Of a DNA stretch of 64,000 bases, positions 1-9,569 are shown piece after piece. Position 1 is the first letter of the stretch. Each line of letters begins with the position of its first letter. Source of the DNA: Thalassotalea fonticola. GTDB taxonomy: Bacteria > Pseudomonadota > Gammaproteobacteria > Enterobacterales > Alteromonadaceae. The position numbers and the translations under genes are program-made. The stretch lies in the NCBI RefSeq assembly GCF_032911225.1, contig NZ_CP136600.1, positions 3,906,001 through 3,970,000 on the forward strand, given 5' to 3'. A model generated the notes under the pieces. The model saw only the letters and a list, made by a program, of their open reading frames with translations, was not told the origin of the DNA and did no database searches.

Positions 1-523
1 TTGCAACATGGATATTATGAACATATTGCCCTTCTACAAGATCTCCTTTTTGAGGGTGTTCTGGGAATAGCATTGGTGTTGCAGATTGATGTTTAACTCT
101 TTGAATCCAAAGTTTAGTCGCCGAAGTAGGATAAGTATGTTCACGGCTTTGAGAGTATTTTTGCCCTTGTAAAATAACATGGCTCCAACTGTTGCCCTGC
201 AGTTGCTCAATTAAATCTTCACTGTGCAGAGCTACATCCAAAAAAGTGCCATGACCGACCTCAACTGTTACGACTTTTTCTGCCAAGCCCTTTTCAATTA
301 GCGTCGAAACTAGGCTCTTTAGTGGTTGAACATGGCTATTACCTATGAATAGAACTTTATAATGATTTACTTCGGAATTATCCGTTATAGGTAAATCCTT
401 AACATACTGTTCAGATACATTAGATTGCTTGTTCGCTTTGACATCACTCTCAACATCATTATTGTCTGAACCACAAGCAGTCAGAAGTGCGATAAACATA
501 ACTAACAGCCAATAATCTTTCAT
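1..523 (-). CDS. SGNH/GDSL-like lipoprotein, C-terminus cut by window edge
   Basis: An open frame runs from an ATG at 523 to the window edge, about 174 codons with no stop, so the C-terminus is missing. The N-terminus MKDYWLLVMFIALLTACGSD is a lipoprotein signal with lipobox LTAC (Cys17), so the product is probably anchored to a membrane. After a low-complexity linker comes KVLFIGNSHVQPLKSL near residues 50-65, which resembles block I of SGNH hydrolases (GNS with the nucleophile Ser). A ribosome site GGGAGA lies about 6 bases before the ATG. The remaining catalytic blocks are off the window, so enzyme activity is inferred only. Substrate is unknown. Confidence 0.7.
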   Translation of the reverse strand, partial: MKDYWLLVMFIALLTACGSDNNDVESDVKANKQSNVSEQYVKDLPITDNSEVNHYKVLFIGNSHVQPLKSLVSTLIEKGLAEKVVTVEVGHGTFLDVALHSEDLIEQLQGNSWSHVILQGQKYSQSREHTYPTSATKLWIQRVKHQSATPMLFPEHPQKGDLVEGQYVHNIHVA

Positions 524-616
524 TAATTTCTCCCTTTTCAATTGAATGTGCAGTTCTAAACAGTCGGTGATGACCAATCTTTGTGCAAATATAAATCTGA
601 ATGTTCTATTTAAAAT

Positions 617-1747
617 CTATTTTTTCAATAGCATGATCCAGGTATTGGCATAATCAGGCAGGTGTTTATTTGCTTGATGGTAATCAGCCCAACCGTAATA
701 GCTATCGACTAAAAAATCTAATTGAAAACGGTTATTATCAAAAGCGCCGCCAGTATCGGCTAAAATCCCCATTTGGCTCACTGAACGACCATTTAATGGG
801 TAATTGACCATGATTAACTTACCTAAGCCTAAATCAGCCATATTGCCGGCAAAAGTTACCTGTGGTTTAACCGCTATTTTACTTTCTAAGGTTTGACCAT
901 AGCCCATAACCGATGGCACTTCGGCAAAATACCAATAACGTGCTTGCTCACTTTTTCCAATGCTGTAATCGTAGCTAATGCCATTATTACGGTGAACGTT
1001 GAAGTATCTGGTTTTCCCTTCTACCTCTAAAACGCCAGTGCCTTGTAATAACACATCATGTAAGCCAGCTTCACTGATCCACACTAATGGCTTTGCCAGA
1101 TTAAACTCAGCTATTTTACCTTGAATGATATCTTGGCGAGTATATTTAAACCTTGTCAGCGAATCTTTTTTCAGTTCGGCCTGAGCCGCAGTTAGACCTT
1201 GCTCATCAAACGGTAATTGGTAAAGTGCTTGATCAAACTCAGTGGTTTTAACTGGGCTGGCTTTTAATAACTTGGTGTAGTATTTAGTGATAAATAACTG
1301 ATCATCAGGAATGCTGGTTAATAAGCGATTTTTTGCCGCATTGGTACTTTTTTTACTAATATTAACTGCAGTTGTGATATCTGGGTACCAACGATAAAAG
1401 TCAAAGTGCTGTGTTAAAAACTCAGCGTTTTGTAAGCGGCTTTGTTGTTTGGTTCGAACATCTGATAGGTAAGTGGTGCAGATGAAATTTAGAGTGCTCT
1501 GCACTCTATCTAATGATATATCGGCAGTTATTAGCTTGCCGGCATGAACCGCTAGCGGATCAGTGTTGCTACCTGTTTTATGATTATTAATGTAAGTGTT
1601 GGTGTTATTAGCCACAGCACATAAATCACTGGTTTTAAATAACTGCATGTTGCCAATATTTGGGTTTGGCTCTAACACAAAACGGGCATTGTCAGTAAAA
1701 GCATTAAAGCTGATGCTGGCTAAAAATAGGGTAGTAATAAGTTTCAT
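617..1747 (-). CDS. MltA-like protein with 3D domain (putative murein transglycosylase A relative)
   Basis: This 376-residue protein has a signal peptide (about residues 1-19) and no lipobox, so it is probably periplasmic. Residues 200-260 (TRQDIIQGKI, WISEAG, VLLQGTGVLEV) follow the pattern of the MltA barrel. The C-terminus carries a 3D-like motif ILADTGGAF (Asp331) followed by FQLDFLVDSYYGW (Asp344), matching the double-psi barrel that holds the catalytic Asp in MltA. MltA enzymes cleave the MurNAc-GlcNAc bond and form 1,6-anhydro ends. The resemblance is partial, so activity is uncertain. It lies 58 bases downstream of hemY on the same strand, with no obvious terminator between them. Confidence 0.65.
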   Translation of the reverse strand: MKLITTLFLASISFNAFTDNARFVLEPNPNIGNMQLFKTSDLCAVANNTNTYINNHKTGSNTDPLAVHAGKLITADISLDRVQSTLNFICTTYLSDVRTKQQSRLQNAEFLTQHFDFYRWYPDITTAVNISKKSTNAAKNRLLTSIPDDQLFITKYYTKLLKASPVKTTEFDQALYQLPFDEQGLTAAQAELKKDSLTRFKYTRQDIIQGKIAEFNLAKPLVWISEAGLHDVLLQGTGVLEVEGKTRYFNVHRNNGISYDYSIGKSEQARYWYFAEVPSVMGYGQTLESKIAVKPQVTFAGNMADLGLGKLIMVNYPLNGRSVSQMGILADTGGAFDNNRFQLDFLVDSYYGWADYHQANKHLPDYANTWIMLLKK

Positions 1748-1805
1748 TGTGCTCTTTATACTGTGCTCTTTAAACAGCGATCTAATATTTATAAGTCTTA
1801 GTTAA

Positions 1806-2990
1806 TTAGCCTTGCGCAATAAGCTCTTGATAAACGCGATTAGCTTGTTGGTGCTCACCCATTAGCTCTAATAATTTTGCATAGCATTGTAAATCATCGC
1901 TCGCTTGCTCAATTTTTAGTAAAGAAGTAAATGCTTTATGAGCTTTGTCATATTCTTTATTAGCAACACAAAGGTGCGCAAGCGCACTTAACCATAGAAT
2001 ATTTTCAGGCTGTTTTTGCAGGATCTTTTGCACCGCAAAAATAATATGTTCGCTATTTTGTATGGGTAATTGTTTAACCGCATTAATGAAACTAAGCGAT
2101 GCATCTTTTTTAATTAGCGGTAGCACTAAGTTTTCTAAATTGGTGACTAAACCATTGGCTACTAAACAATGGGCATAAGCTAATACGATGCCTTCACTTT
2201 GACGCTCTTTTCTTGATAGAGCTTTGTAATACTTGGCCACTGCATCAACACTGCTTTTTGCAATTAACTCAGAAAAATAACCGGTAAAAGCACGAACTTC
2301 CCAATCGGTGATTTTTTCTTTATCTAAATTCTTATCCTTACGTGCAATTTGTAAAAGTGCAGTTGCTTGTTCAAATTTATCTTCATGGATATTAATTTCA
2401 ATATCTAAACCTAACAAACGACCGTCATGACCAATCAATTTATGGTTTTCATTTAACAATGCACGTGCTTTAGAAAATTGTTTATCATCTAAATTTAATC
2501 GACCTGCAACCAATAAAGTTTCAAAACTGAAATTCTCCTGAGCTTGAGGGTGCTCTGCAATAAACTGTAAGTAATTCGCTGTTTTCGCCGACTCTCCCAA
2601 CTTGTTCGCCGAAGATGCTGCAACTAACCAAGCACTGTTTGCCATATCGGTATGCTCGGCGCATTTAGCCATCAATGCTTCAGCTTGTTTATAATCTTCA
2701 AGTAAATAGGCGCCTAAACCTTTTTGAAATTCGCGTTTTGCCTTCGCTCTATTACTGAACGCCAATTTGCGCCATGCGCTGGAGCTAAATTTAAAGCCAA
2801 TACGAGTGCCCCAAAATAAAAATGCAAAAATGAAACTGGCTAAAACCATTAATAGAATTGCACTTACTACGGTTAGCTCATAAGTTAAATCGCCCATGGC
2901 GATCAATATGTAACCTTTTTCATCAATTAAAAATGGCGCAATAGCGATAAGTGCTAGTAGTAAAACTAATTTGATGATTGAACGTATCAT
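1806..2990 (-). CDS. hemY: HemY, TPR-rich inner-membrane protein of the haem operon
   Basis: A 394-residue protein with two N-terminal transmembrane segments (about 3-22 and 37-60, the typical HemY_N region) followed by helical TPR-type repeats to the C-terminus. This is the enterobacterial hemY of the hemCDXY operon, a scaffold-like protein implicated in haem synthesis, and is not the Bacillus protoporphyrinogen oxidase of the same name. Its ATG overlaps the hemX stop by 4 bases, so translation is probably coupled. Length is near the E. coli protein (about 398 residues). Confidence 0.9.
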   Translation of the reverse strand: MIRSIIKLVLLLALIAIAPFLIDEKGYILIAMGDLTYELTVVSAILLMVLASFIFAFLFWGTRIGFKFSSSAWRKLAFSNRAKAKREFQKGLGAYLLEDYKQAEALMAKCAEHTDMANSAWLVAASSANKLGESAKTANYLQFIAEHPQAQENFSFETLLVAGRLNLDDKQFSKARALLNENHKLIGHDGRLLGLDIEINIHEDKFEQATALLQIARKDKNLDKEKITDWEVRAFTGYFSELIAKSSVDAVAKYYKALSRKERQSEGIVLAYAHCLVANGLVTNLENLVLPLIKKDASLSFINAVKQLPIQNSEHIIFAVQKILQKQPENILWLSALAHLCVANKEYDKAHKAFTSLLKIEQASDDLQCYAKLLELMGEHQQANRVYQELIAQG

Positions 2991-4324
2991 GCTTCACCTT
3001 CCTCTTGTGCAAGGGAAGTTGGCTTTTGTTCTGGCTTTGTATCTGGTGCAATTACTGCTGGATTTTCGGTAACTGGCTTTATAGTTTTTACTGGTTGTGG
3101 CTTAACGCCGCCCAGTCTTTTCTGGGGTTTGTTTTCTAATATTGCTCGCAGTGCTTGTTGTGATGCTAATGTCTGCGGGTAATCTACTGTTACCGGCATT
3201 GCTTTTATTTCGGCCAAACGGGCATTAAATTGCTGAGTATTAACTTTGGTCATATCAAAATGAAGACTTAACCAACGCTGGATGTCGGTAACCGTTTCAA
3301 TAAATAAAGCTTTTTTACCTTGGCTAACTGCCCACTGTACTTGTTGAAATTTTAACTCTAAATTATGATATAAGTTTTGTTCAAATTCAGGCTCCATTAA
3401 TGGTTCAACATTCCCTGAGCGGCGGCGAACAGTAATAAACTCGTCTTTAAATTTCGCCCAGCTTTTCGCTAAGTTAGCTTGCCAGTCATTAACATCTTCG
3501 GTTAATGCGGTACTTTCTGTAAGTTCTGTTTCTTCAGGTAATTGCACTGTCGCCAAAGGCAGATTGTTAACCTGTTTACTTAACCCCATTAACGTTAAGA
3601 TAATATCGTCACGTTGCAGCTTTGGTAGTACTTTAAGTTTTTCGATATCTTCATTTATCAACTCTCTGACTTTCATCATGCGCGGATCTTTTAAATCTTT
3701 TATACGGGCATCGGCGTCTTGCATAAGAGTAATGGCCGTGCTGGCATCTTTTTCAAGCCACAACACTCGGCCCGCCATGCGTGTCAGGTATTCAGCTTCG
3801 GTAATTTGCCAGTTGTTTGGCTGACTATCTATTAATTGTTCAATTTGTTGCTCTAACTCGTTAATGCGACTACCGCTACGCTGTTCTACTTCACTGATTA
3901 ATTGGCTAATTTGTTGTTGTGAACGTTTTTGTAAGGCACTTATTTGTTGCTGTAAATGTAGATCAAGTTCTTTTACGCTTGTTTTAGTTTCATTGGCGAG
4001 GCGCTGTTCAAGCTCAGTATTTTGTTGCTGTTGCCACCAATAGTGTGCACCAACACCGCCACCTGCTGTAGCTGCTACTAACAAAGCGAATACTGCGGTT
4101 TTAGAAATTCTTTGTTTTATTTGTGAAGATTTTATTTGTGCTTTAGCTGTTGTTTTTTTTGATAGCTTAGAAGCCGTTGATGAGGTTTTACTCATTTCAG
4201 GGCTTTGAGCTTGCTGTTTTGCTTTTGCGGCAATTTTAGCTGCATCACTTGCACTTATTTTAACTGATGGCTGATCAGTTTTTTTATCACTAGTTTGCGC
4301 TTTGTTATTTTCTTTTTCGGTCAT
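2987..4324 (-). CDS. hemX: HemX, uroporphyrinogen-III C-methyltransferase-like membrane protein
   Basis: The protein has a long Lys/Ala/Ser-rich cytoplasmic N-terminus, one transmembrane helix (about residues 76-96) and a Gln/Glu-rich coiled coil (about 98-165), then the conserved HemX domain. It is third in the hemC-hemD-hemX-hemY run, which supports the name. The HemX family lacks a proven methyltransferase activity despite the label. I chose the ATG at 4324, which has GGAAG about 7 bases upstream, over a TTG two codons earlier. The 3' end overlaps hemY. Confidence 0.88.
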   Translation of the reverse strand: MTEKENNKAQTSDKKTDQPSVKISASDAAKIAAKAKQQAQSPEMSKTSSTASKLSKKTTAKAQIKSSQIKQRISKTAVFALLVAATAGGGVGAHYWWQQQQNTELEQRLANETKTSVKELDLHLQQQISALQKRSQQQISQLISEVEQRSGSRINELEQQIEQLIDSQPNNWQITEAEYLTRMAGRVLWLEKDASTAITLMQDADARIKDLKDPRMMKVRELINEDIEKLKVLPKLQRDDIILTLMGLSKQVNNLPLATVQLPEETELTESTALTEDVNDWQANLAKSWAKFKDEFITVRRRSGNVEPLMEPEFEQNLYHNLELKFQQVQWAVSQGKKALFIETVTDIQRWLSLHFDMTKVNTQQFNARLAEIKAMPVTVDYPQTLASQQALRAILENKPQKRLGGVKPQPVKTIKPVTENPAVIAPDTKPEQKPTSLAQEEGEA

Positions 4325-4357
4325 AATCAACTTCCATTGGCCGCTTTAAAGTAGCGT

Positions 4358-5101
4358 TTAAATAAGTGGTGTCATTGCTTGAAAAATTTGTTGGTGACTT
4401 GCACCATTGGCATTAATTACTTGTTCTAAACCATGCGCTTTGGCTTGCTCGGCAATTCGTGCACTAGCAACTATCCAATAGCAGCTATTTGCCCAGTTTA
4501 TGTCAGCGACTAAATCTAAGGTTTTGTTTAATAATTCACTTGATGTAATAACAATACAGTTAATTTCATCTTTACGCCATTTATCAATGGTTTGCTTAGC
4601 AGATAAAGTTAACCATTGGCGTTTATATACTTCATTATAGGCAACTTTAGCGTGTTTAAGTTCAAGCTGCTGTTTTAGAAACTCTCTGCCGCCATTGCCG
4701 CGGATAATTAACACCTGCTTGTTGGCAATATTTTGCAACTGGACTAATGCCAATAAACCTTCACTTGTTTCGAGATTAGGTACGACTACATCTTCTATAC
4801 CATGAGCAATTAATACGTTAGCGCTGGCTTGGCCAACAGCAATGAATGTAGTGGTTTTTATATGGTTAGAAAAATCGGTAGCTTGCAGAGCAAAGTTAGC
4901 CGCCGCAGGGCTGATAATTATTATGAAGTCGGGGTTTAAACTGTTGAGCTGTTGTTCTAATGAAGCTTGTTGTTCGCCTGGTTGATAGGCGAACAAAGGA
5001 GTGATCTCTATATTGCTGGCAATAGGTGCAAGTACCTTTGCCAGCTGTTGAGATTTTTGTAAGGGCCTGGTTAATAAAACGTTGAGTTTATCTTTGCTCA
5101 T
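4358..5101 (-). CDS. hemD: Uroporphyrinogen-III synthase
   Basis: This 247-residue protein matches the HemD family in length and in weakly conserved signatures ([16 protein letters not shown] at the start, [47 protein letters not shown]). HemD closes and inverts ring D of hydroxymethylbilane to give uroporphyrinogen III in the cytoplasm. The start overlaps the end of hemC by 14 bases, so the two consecutive enzymes are probably translationally coupled. Confidence 0.92.
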   Translation of the reverse strand: MSKDKLNVLLTRPLQKSQQLAKVLAPIASNIEITPLFAYQPGEQQASLEQQLNSLNPDFIIIISPAAANFALQATDFSNHIKTTTFIAVGQASANVLIAHGIEDVVVPNLETSEGLLALVQLQNIANKQVLIIRGNGGREFLKQQLELKHAKVAYNEVYKRQWLTLSAKQTIDKWRKDEINCIVITSSELLNKTLDLVADINWANSCYWIVASARIAEQAKAHGLEQVINANGASHQQIFQAMTPLI

Positions 5102-6020
5102 ATACCTGCTTTAAAATAACATCGGCGCCATCTTTCAATAATTTTTCAGCAAGTTCAGTACCCATGGCATCTCCAGTGGTTAATGCGCCGCGTATTTCAT
5201 TATGTAAAATTTTGCTACCGTCTGTAGCTCCTACTAGACCACGTAAGTATACTTCATTATTTTCTATAATAGCGTAACTGCCAATAGGAACCTGACAACC
5301 ACCTTCTAAAGCGCGGTTCATTGAACGTTCAGCTAATACTCTAATACGAGTTTCATTGTGCTCAAGTGGTGCAAGTAAAGCTTTAACGCGTTCGTCATCA
5401 ACGCGACACTCTATACCAACTGCGCCCTGGCCATTTGCTGGTAACATTACTTCAGGTTCAATAAACTCTTGAATACGTTCAGGCATTTCTAAACGAATTA
5501 ATCCCGCCGCCGCTAAAATAATGGCATCGTATTGACCATCGTCCAATTTTGCTAAACGAGTATTTACATTGCCACGCAAGTCGCGAATATCTAGATCTGG
5601 ACGTAATGCTTTAATTTGACATTGGCGACGTAAACTTGAAGTACCTACTATTGCGCCTTGCGGTAACTCAGCTAAGCTGGCAATAGTGTTCGAAACGAAT
5701 GCATCACGTGGATCTTCACGTTCACAAACTATTTCTAGGCCTAAACCTTCAGGAAATTCTACCGGCACATCTTTCATTGAATGCACTGCGATATCTGCGC
5801 GGCCTTCAAGCATAGCCACTTCAAGCTCTTTTACAAATAAACCTTTGCCGCCGACTTTTGATAATGGCGAGTCGAGAATAATATCGCCTTTAGTGACCAT
5901 AGGTACTAATTCAACAGTGAGATCAGAATGGAAATGTTCTAAACGTGCTTTTACAAATTCAGCTTGCCAAAGGGCAAGAGCGCTTTTTCGAGTTGCTATT
6001 TTTAACGTTTGTTGAGTCAT
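5088..6020 (-). CDS. hemC: Porphobilinogen deaminase (hydroxymethylbilane synthase)
   Basis: This 310-residue enzyme joins four porphobilinogen units into hydroxymethylbilane. The catalytic Asp84 lies in HSMKDVP and the dipyrromethane-cofactor Cys242 in [10 protein letters not shown]. Both fall at the same numbers as in the E. coli enzyme, which fixes the start. Basic substrate-binding motifs GTSSLRRQ and [10 protein letters not shown] are present. It begins 27 bases after cyaY on the same strand and overlaps hemD, giving a cyaY-hemC-hemD-hemX-hemY run. Confidence 0.97.
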   Translation of the reverse strand: MTQQTLKIATRKSALALWQAEFVKARLEHFHSDLTVELVPMVTKGDIILDSPLSKVGGKGLFVKELEVAMLEGRADIAVHSMKDVPVEFPEGLGLEIVCEREDPRDAFVSNTIASLAELPQGAIVGTSSLRRQCQIKALRPDLDIRDLRGNVNTRLAKLDDGQYDAIILAAAGLIRLEMPERIQEFIEPEVMLPANGQGAVGIECRVDDERVKALLAPLEHNETRIRVLAERSMNRALEGGCQVPIGSYAIIENNEVYLRGLVGATDGSKILHNEIRGALTTGDAMGTELAEKLLKDGADVILKQVYEQR

Positions 6021-6047
6021 GTTGTTCTCGGTATTTTTTTACTACTT

Positions 6048-6368
6048 TTATTCGGCTGCTAAAATCACTTCGGTGTCAGCTTGAACACTTACTGCTGCGG
6101 ATAAAAACTGCCAAAACTCGTCACCACCGCGTTTATCAATCCATTGTTCATTTTGATAGGCAAAATGGTGACCATTAAATTTTGTCGCTACCCAAACTTC
6201 CTGCAAGGGTGCTTGCTTGTTAATGATTATTTTTGTGCTATTTACGAAGGTTAATGTTAATAAACCACTAACACTTTCATAATCAATGTCGACTCCACAA
6301 TCTTCAATGGCTTCTTCAACCGCTAAAAGTAAGTCGTCGGCAATTAGATTATACTGGCTATCGTTCAT
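6048..6368 (-). CDS. cyaY: Frataxin-like iron donor CyaY
   Basis: A 106-residue protein of the bacterial frataxin family. The acidic first helix (ADDLLLAVEEAIED) and the sheet region with QAPLQEVWVATKFNGHHF are typical. CyaY binds iron and modulates IscS during Fe-S cluster assembly. In E. coli it sits next to cyaA near the hem operon. Here it is co-directional with, and only 27 bases from, hemC, so it may be co-transcribed with haem synthesis genes. No cyaA is present. Confidence 0.93.
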   Translation of the reverse strand: MNDSQYNLIADDLLLAVEEAIEDCGVDIDYESVSGLLTLTFVNSTKIIINKQAPLQEVWVATKFNGHHFAYQNEQWIDKRGGDEFWQFLSAAVSVQADTEVILAAE

Positions 6369-6518
6369 TATTAACCCTTATTTTTTATCATTTCTGGCAG
6401 AATTGTGAGGTATATCAATATTTCTTGGCAATATTGTGTTCTACAACTTGGTATTTATTGTATCGCATGCGATTATATACGGGTATAAATCTATTAATCA
6501 ATCGATGCGATCAATAAA

Positions 6519-6668
6519 ATGCTTAATAATAAACTACTTGTTGTTGTATTATCATTTCTTCTTTGTTTAGTTTCCTCATGTGGGCTAAAAGGTCCTTTAT
6601 ATGAGAGCGATTCGTCTGAAGAAAACAAGGCTGAAAAGCCTAAAGAAACAGTAAATAATAACCAATAA
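6519..6668 (+). CDS. lptM: LptM (YifL) small lipoprotein
   Basis: This 49-residue ORF starts at ATG 6519 and ends at TAA 6668. It has a hydrophobic signal and a lipobox VSSC with Cys21, followed at once by GLKGPLY, the family signature of YifL/LptM. LptM stabilises and helps oxidise the LptDE LPS translocon at the outer membrane in E. coli. The C-terminal half is short, charged and low in complexity. It lies directly before lysA, as in many gammaproteobacteria, and divergent from cyaY. Confidence 0.9.
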   Translation: MLNNKLLVVVLSFLLCLVSSCGLKGPLYESDSSEENKAEKPKETVNNNQ

Positions 6669-6730
6669 ATTAGCTATAACCGTATTTAAGCTTCATTATT
6701 ACCCAATAAGAAATTTCAGGACTGATACCA

Positions 6731-7978
6731 GTGGACTTTTTTAACCGTCAAAATAATTCATTGTATGCTGAAGATTGTTCAGTAACAGAATTAGCCAAAA
6801 CTTATGGCACACCACTTTACGTATATTCACGTGCAACCATTGAACGTCATTGGCACGCATTTGATCAAGCTGCTAAAGACAGAAAGCACTTAATTTGCTA
6901 CGCAGTGAAAGCAAGCTCTAATCTGGCAATTTTAAATGTATTGGCTCGTTTAGGCTCAGGTTTTGATATTGTTTCAAAAGGTGAGTTAGCGCGAGTGATC
7001 CAAGCTGGTGGCGACCCTGCGAAAGTCGTATTTTCTGGAGTAGGTAAAAAATCAGAAGAAATTGCCTACGCATTAGAACAAGGTATTCATTGTTTTAATG
7101 TCGAGTCTGAAGCAGAATTATCTCGTATAAATGAGGTAGCAGCAGGTATGAATATGCCAGCTTCAATTTCAATGCGCGTTAACCCTGACGTAGATGCTGG
7201 TACTCACCCTTATATTTCAACCGGTTTAAAAGATAATAAATTTGGTATTCCTATCGATCATGCAGTTGAAATTTATCAAAAAGCAGCAGCGATGTCACAC
7301 CTTGAGGTAAAAGGTGTAGATTGTCATATTGGTTCACAACTTACTGAAGTTCAACCATTTCTAGATGCGTTAGACCGAGTATTAGTTTTGGTCGATAAAC
7401 TGGCCGAAACTGGTATTAAGTTAAGTCATATTGATGTTGGTGGTGGTTTAGGCGTGCCTTACCAAGGCGAACAGCCGCCTCACCCAAGTGAATACGCTAA
7501 AGCGATTGCCGATAAATTGGCAGGCTACGACTTAGAGCTTATTTATGAACCTGGGCGTGCCATTATGGCCAATGCGGGTATTTTGGTTACCGAAGTCGAG
7601 TTTTTAAAAACCAACCAAGATAAACATTTTGCTATTGTTGACGGTGCGATGAACGATTTAATTCGCCCTGCGTTATACCAAGCATGGCAAGAAATTGTTC
7701 CTGTTGAACTTAATGCAGCTGCAGCGACTCAAAACTATGATGTTGTAGGTCCAGTTTGTGAAACTGGGGATTTCTTGGGCAAGAATAGAGATTTAGCGAT
7801 TGCCCCTGGCGATTTGCTTGCAGTGCGTAGTGCCGGTGCTTATGGTTTTACCATGAGCTCAAACTACAACTCTCGCCCAAGAGCGGCAGAAATTATGGTT
7901 GATGGTGAGCAATCACATTTGATTCGTCAACGTGAGTCCCTTGAGTCTTTATGGCAAGGCGAAGCGGTTTTACCGTAA
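6731..7978 (+). CDS. lysA: Diaminopimelate decarboxylase
   Basis: A 415-residue PLP enzyme that makes L-lysine from meso-diaminopimelate. The Schiff-base lysine is Lys60 in [15 protein letters not shown] (about 199-204), the GGGLG phosphate loop, EPGRAI (273-278) and the CETGDFLG motif (Cys343) are all present. The start is a GTG at 6731, with an AGGA element about 11 bases upstream. It is followed closely by dapF, which makes its substrate, in the same direction. Length fits the family. Confidence 0.96.
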   Translation: MDFFNRQNNSLYAEDCSVTELAKTYGTPLYVYSRATIERHWHAFDQAAKDRKHLICYAVKASSNLAILNVLARLGSGFDIVSKGELARVIQAGGDPAKVVFSGVGKKSEEIAYALEQGIHCFNVESEAELSRINEVAAGMNMPASISMRVNPDVDAGTHPYISTGLKDNKFGIPIDHAVEIYQKAAAMSHLEVKGVDCHIGSQLTEVQPFLDALDRVLVLVDKLAETGIKLSHIDVGGGLGVPYQGEQPPHPSEYAKAIADKLAGYDLELIYEPGRAIMANAGILVTEVEFLKTNQDKHFAIVDGAMNDLIRPALYQAWQEIVPVELNAAAATQNYDVVGPVCETGDFLGKNRDLAIAPGDLLAVRSAGAYGFTMSSNYNSRPRAAEIMVDGEQSHLIRQRESLESLWQGEAVLP

Positions 7979-8015
7979 ATCGTTTGTTAAGAATTTAGTT
8001 GGTAGAATAATGTTA

Positions 8016-8840
8016 ATGAACTTTTCCAAAATGCACGGCCTGGGTAACGACTTTCTAATGTTGGATAACGTTACACAAAACATTTACTTGTCGAATGAGC
8101 AAATTCGCAAGTTGGCTGATCGCAACTTTGGTGTCGGCTTTGATCAGCTACTAGTTGTTGAGCCGCCTTATGATCCTGAATTAGATTTTCACTATCGCAT
8201 CTACAATGCAGATGGTAGCGAAGTAAGCCAATGCGGTAATGGCGCCCGTTGTTTTGCCCGTTTCGTGAAAATGAAAGGTCTGACTAACAAAAATAAAATT
8301 AAAGTTACTACAACATCAGGCAAAATGACCTTGCACATCGAGCGCGATGGACAGGTAACTGTGACTATGCCAGTGCCTGATTTTGAACCTAATAAAATAC
8401 CGTTCACCGCTCAAAAAGTTGAAGGTACTTACATATTACGCGCTGATGAAGAAACCGTGCTTTGTGGTGCCGTTTCAATGGGGAATCCGCATTGCGTATT
8501 AACTGTAGATTCAGTAGCCGATGCTCAGGTTGAAACGTTAGGTAAAGCACTTGCTGAGCATGACCGCTTTCCTGAAGGCGCAAATGTTAGTTTTATGGAA
8601 GTTGTGTCGCCTAAATACGTAAAACTTCGTGTTTATGAACGTGGCGCGGCCGAAACATTAGCCTGTGGTAGTGGTGCCTGTGGCGCTGTTGCAGTTGGTA
8701 TAACCCAAAACAAATTAGCTAATAACGTTACGGTAGAATTACCGGGCGGAAAACTTAAAATATATTGGAAAGGCCCTGGTCACCCAGTAAAAATGACAGG
8801 CCCTGCCGATCACGTATTTGATGGACAACTTTACCTATGA
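8016..8840 (+). CDS. dapF: Diaminopimelate epimerase
   Basis: This cytoplasmic enzyme converts LL- to meso-diaminopimelate for lysine and peptidoglycan. With the ATG at 8016 ([13 protein letters not shown]) the product is 274 residues, and the catalytic cysteines are Cys73 (SQCGNGARC) and Cys217 (ACGSGACG), the same numbers as in E. coli. That supports this start over an in-frame ATG at 8010, two codons earlier, or a GTG at 7932 inside lysA. It overlaps the next gene by 4 bases (ATGA). Confidence 0.96.
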   Translation: MNFSKMHGLGNDFLMLDNVTQNIYLSNEQIRKLADRNFGVGFDQLLVVEPPYDPELDFHYRIYNADGSEVSQCGNGARCFARFVKMKGLTNKNKIKVTTTSGKMTLHIERDGQVTVTMPVPDFEPNKIPFTAQKVEGTYILRADEETVLCGAVSMGNPHCVLTVDSVADAQVETLGKALAEHDRFPEGANVSFMEVVSPKYVKLRVYERGAAETLACGSGACGAVAVGITQNKLANNVTVELPGGKLKIYWKGPGHPVKMTGPADHVFDGQLYL

Positions 8841-9568
8841 GTGACAACAAAGTAGCAAATAATAATAACAACTTACTAGAACCGATGACAGCAGATGCAG
8901 AAATGGATGTGCTAAATGATGAGCTAGTTACTACTTACTTACAAGATACCCCTGATTTTTTCAGTAGGAATCCACAGTTATTAGCATCTCTTCGATTTAA
9001 CGACAGTAACCGTGGTGTGGTGTCATTAGTTGAAAGGCAGCAACAAATACAACGCCAGAAAATTCATTTACTTGAAGAAGAGATCACACAGTTGCTAACC
9101 GTAGCCAATTATAATGAGCAACTGTTTAGCGTTTATAATGATCTATATCTTAGCTTGATTGAAAGTACCGATTTATCTAATTTCTTAGATTGTTTAACTC
9201 AAACTACTACGCAACTGCTCAATCTTGCTTCTTTTAAACTTTATTTAACCAATAAAGACTTTGAAATTGGTCATGATTCGATTGTGAAAAGTGATTGTAG
9301 TACAGTGATTAATAAACGTTTCAATCAACAAGACTATTATTTTGGCCGTTTACAGCAACAAGAAAAAGAATTGATTTTCAATGAACAGGAAGTGGGCTCT
9401 GTTGTTTTAGTGCAATTAAGCGAAGGTGAGCAGTGTTTAGGGTTTATTGCGATTAGCTCTAATGATGCAGAACACTTTAACCCATCCATGGATACGTTAT
9501 TATTAAACCAATTTCGCACACTTGTTGCTAAACTATTAGTACAACAGTTGCAAAAAATAGGACTTTAA
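8837..9568 (+). CDS. DUF484 family protein
   Basis: A 243-residue protein of the DUF484 family, which normally sits between dapF and xerC. The N-terminus contains a signature-like [20 protein letters not shown] helical stretch around residues 60-85 with [18 protein letters not shown] is likely coiled coil, and the rest fits a GAF-like fold. Its start overlaps dapF, and only one base separates its stop from the next gene. Function is unknown; its position suggests a link to the dapF/xerC/HAD operon. Confidence 0.88.
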   Translation: MSDNKVANNNNNLLEPMTADAEMDVLNDELVTTYLQDTPDFFSRNPQLLASLRFNDSNRGVVSLVERQQQIQRQKIHLLEEEITQLLTVANYNEQLFSVYNDLYLSLIESTDLSNFLDCLTQTTTQLLNLASFKLYLTNKDFEIGHDSIVKSDCSTVINKRFNQQDYYFGRLQQQEKELIFNEQEVGSVVLVQLSEGEQCLGFIAISSNDAEHFNPSMDTLLLNQFRTLVAKLLVQQLQKIGL

Positions 9569-9569
9569 G

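Noticed and set aside
5686..6178. Plus-strand open frames over hemC and cyaY
   Set aside because: They overlap well-supported genes on the other strand and show no family features.
7932..8015. Longer dapF reading from a GTG inside lysA
   Set aside because: It lies within the lysA coding region. The start at 8016 gives 274 residues and places Cys73 and Cys217 at the E. coli numbers.
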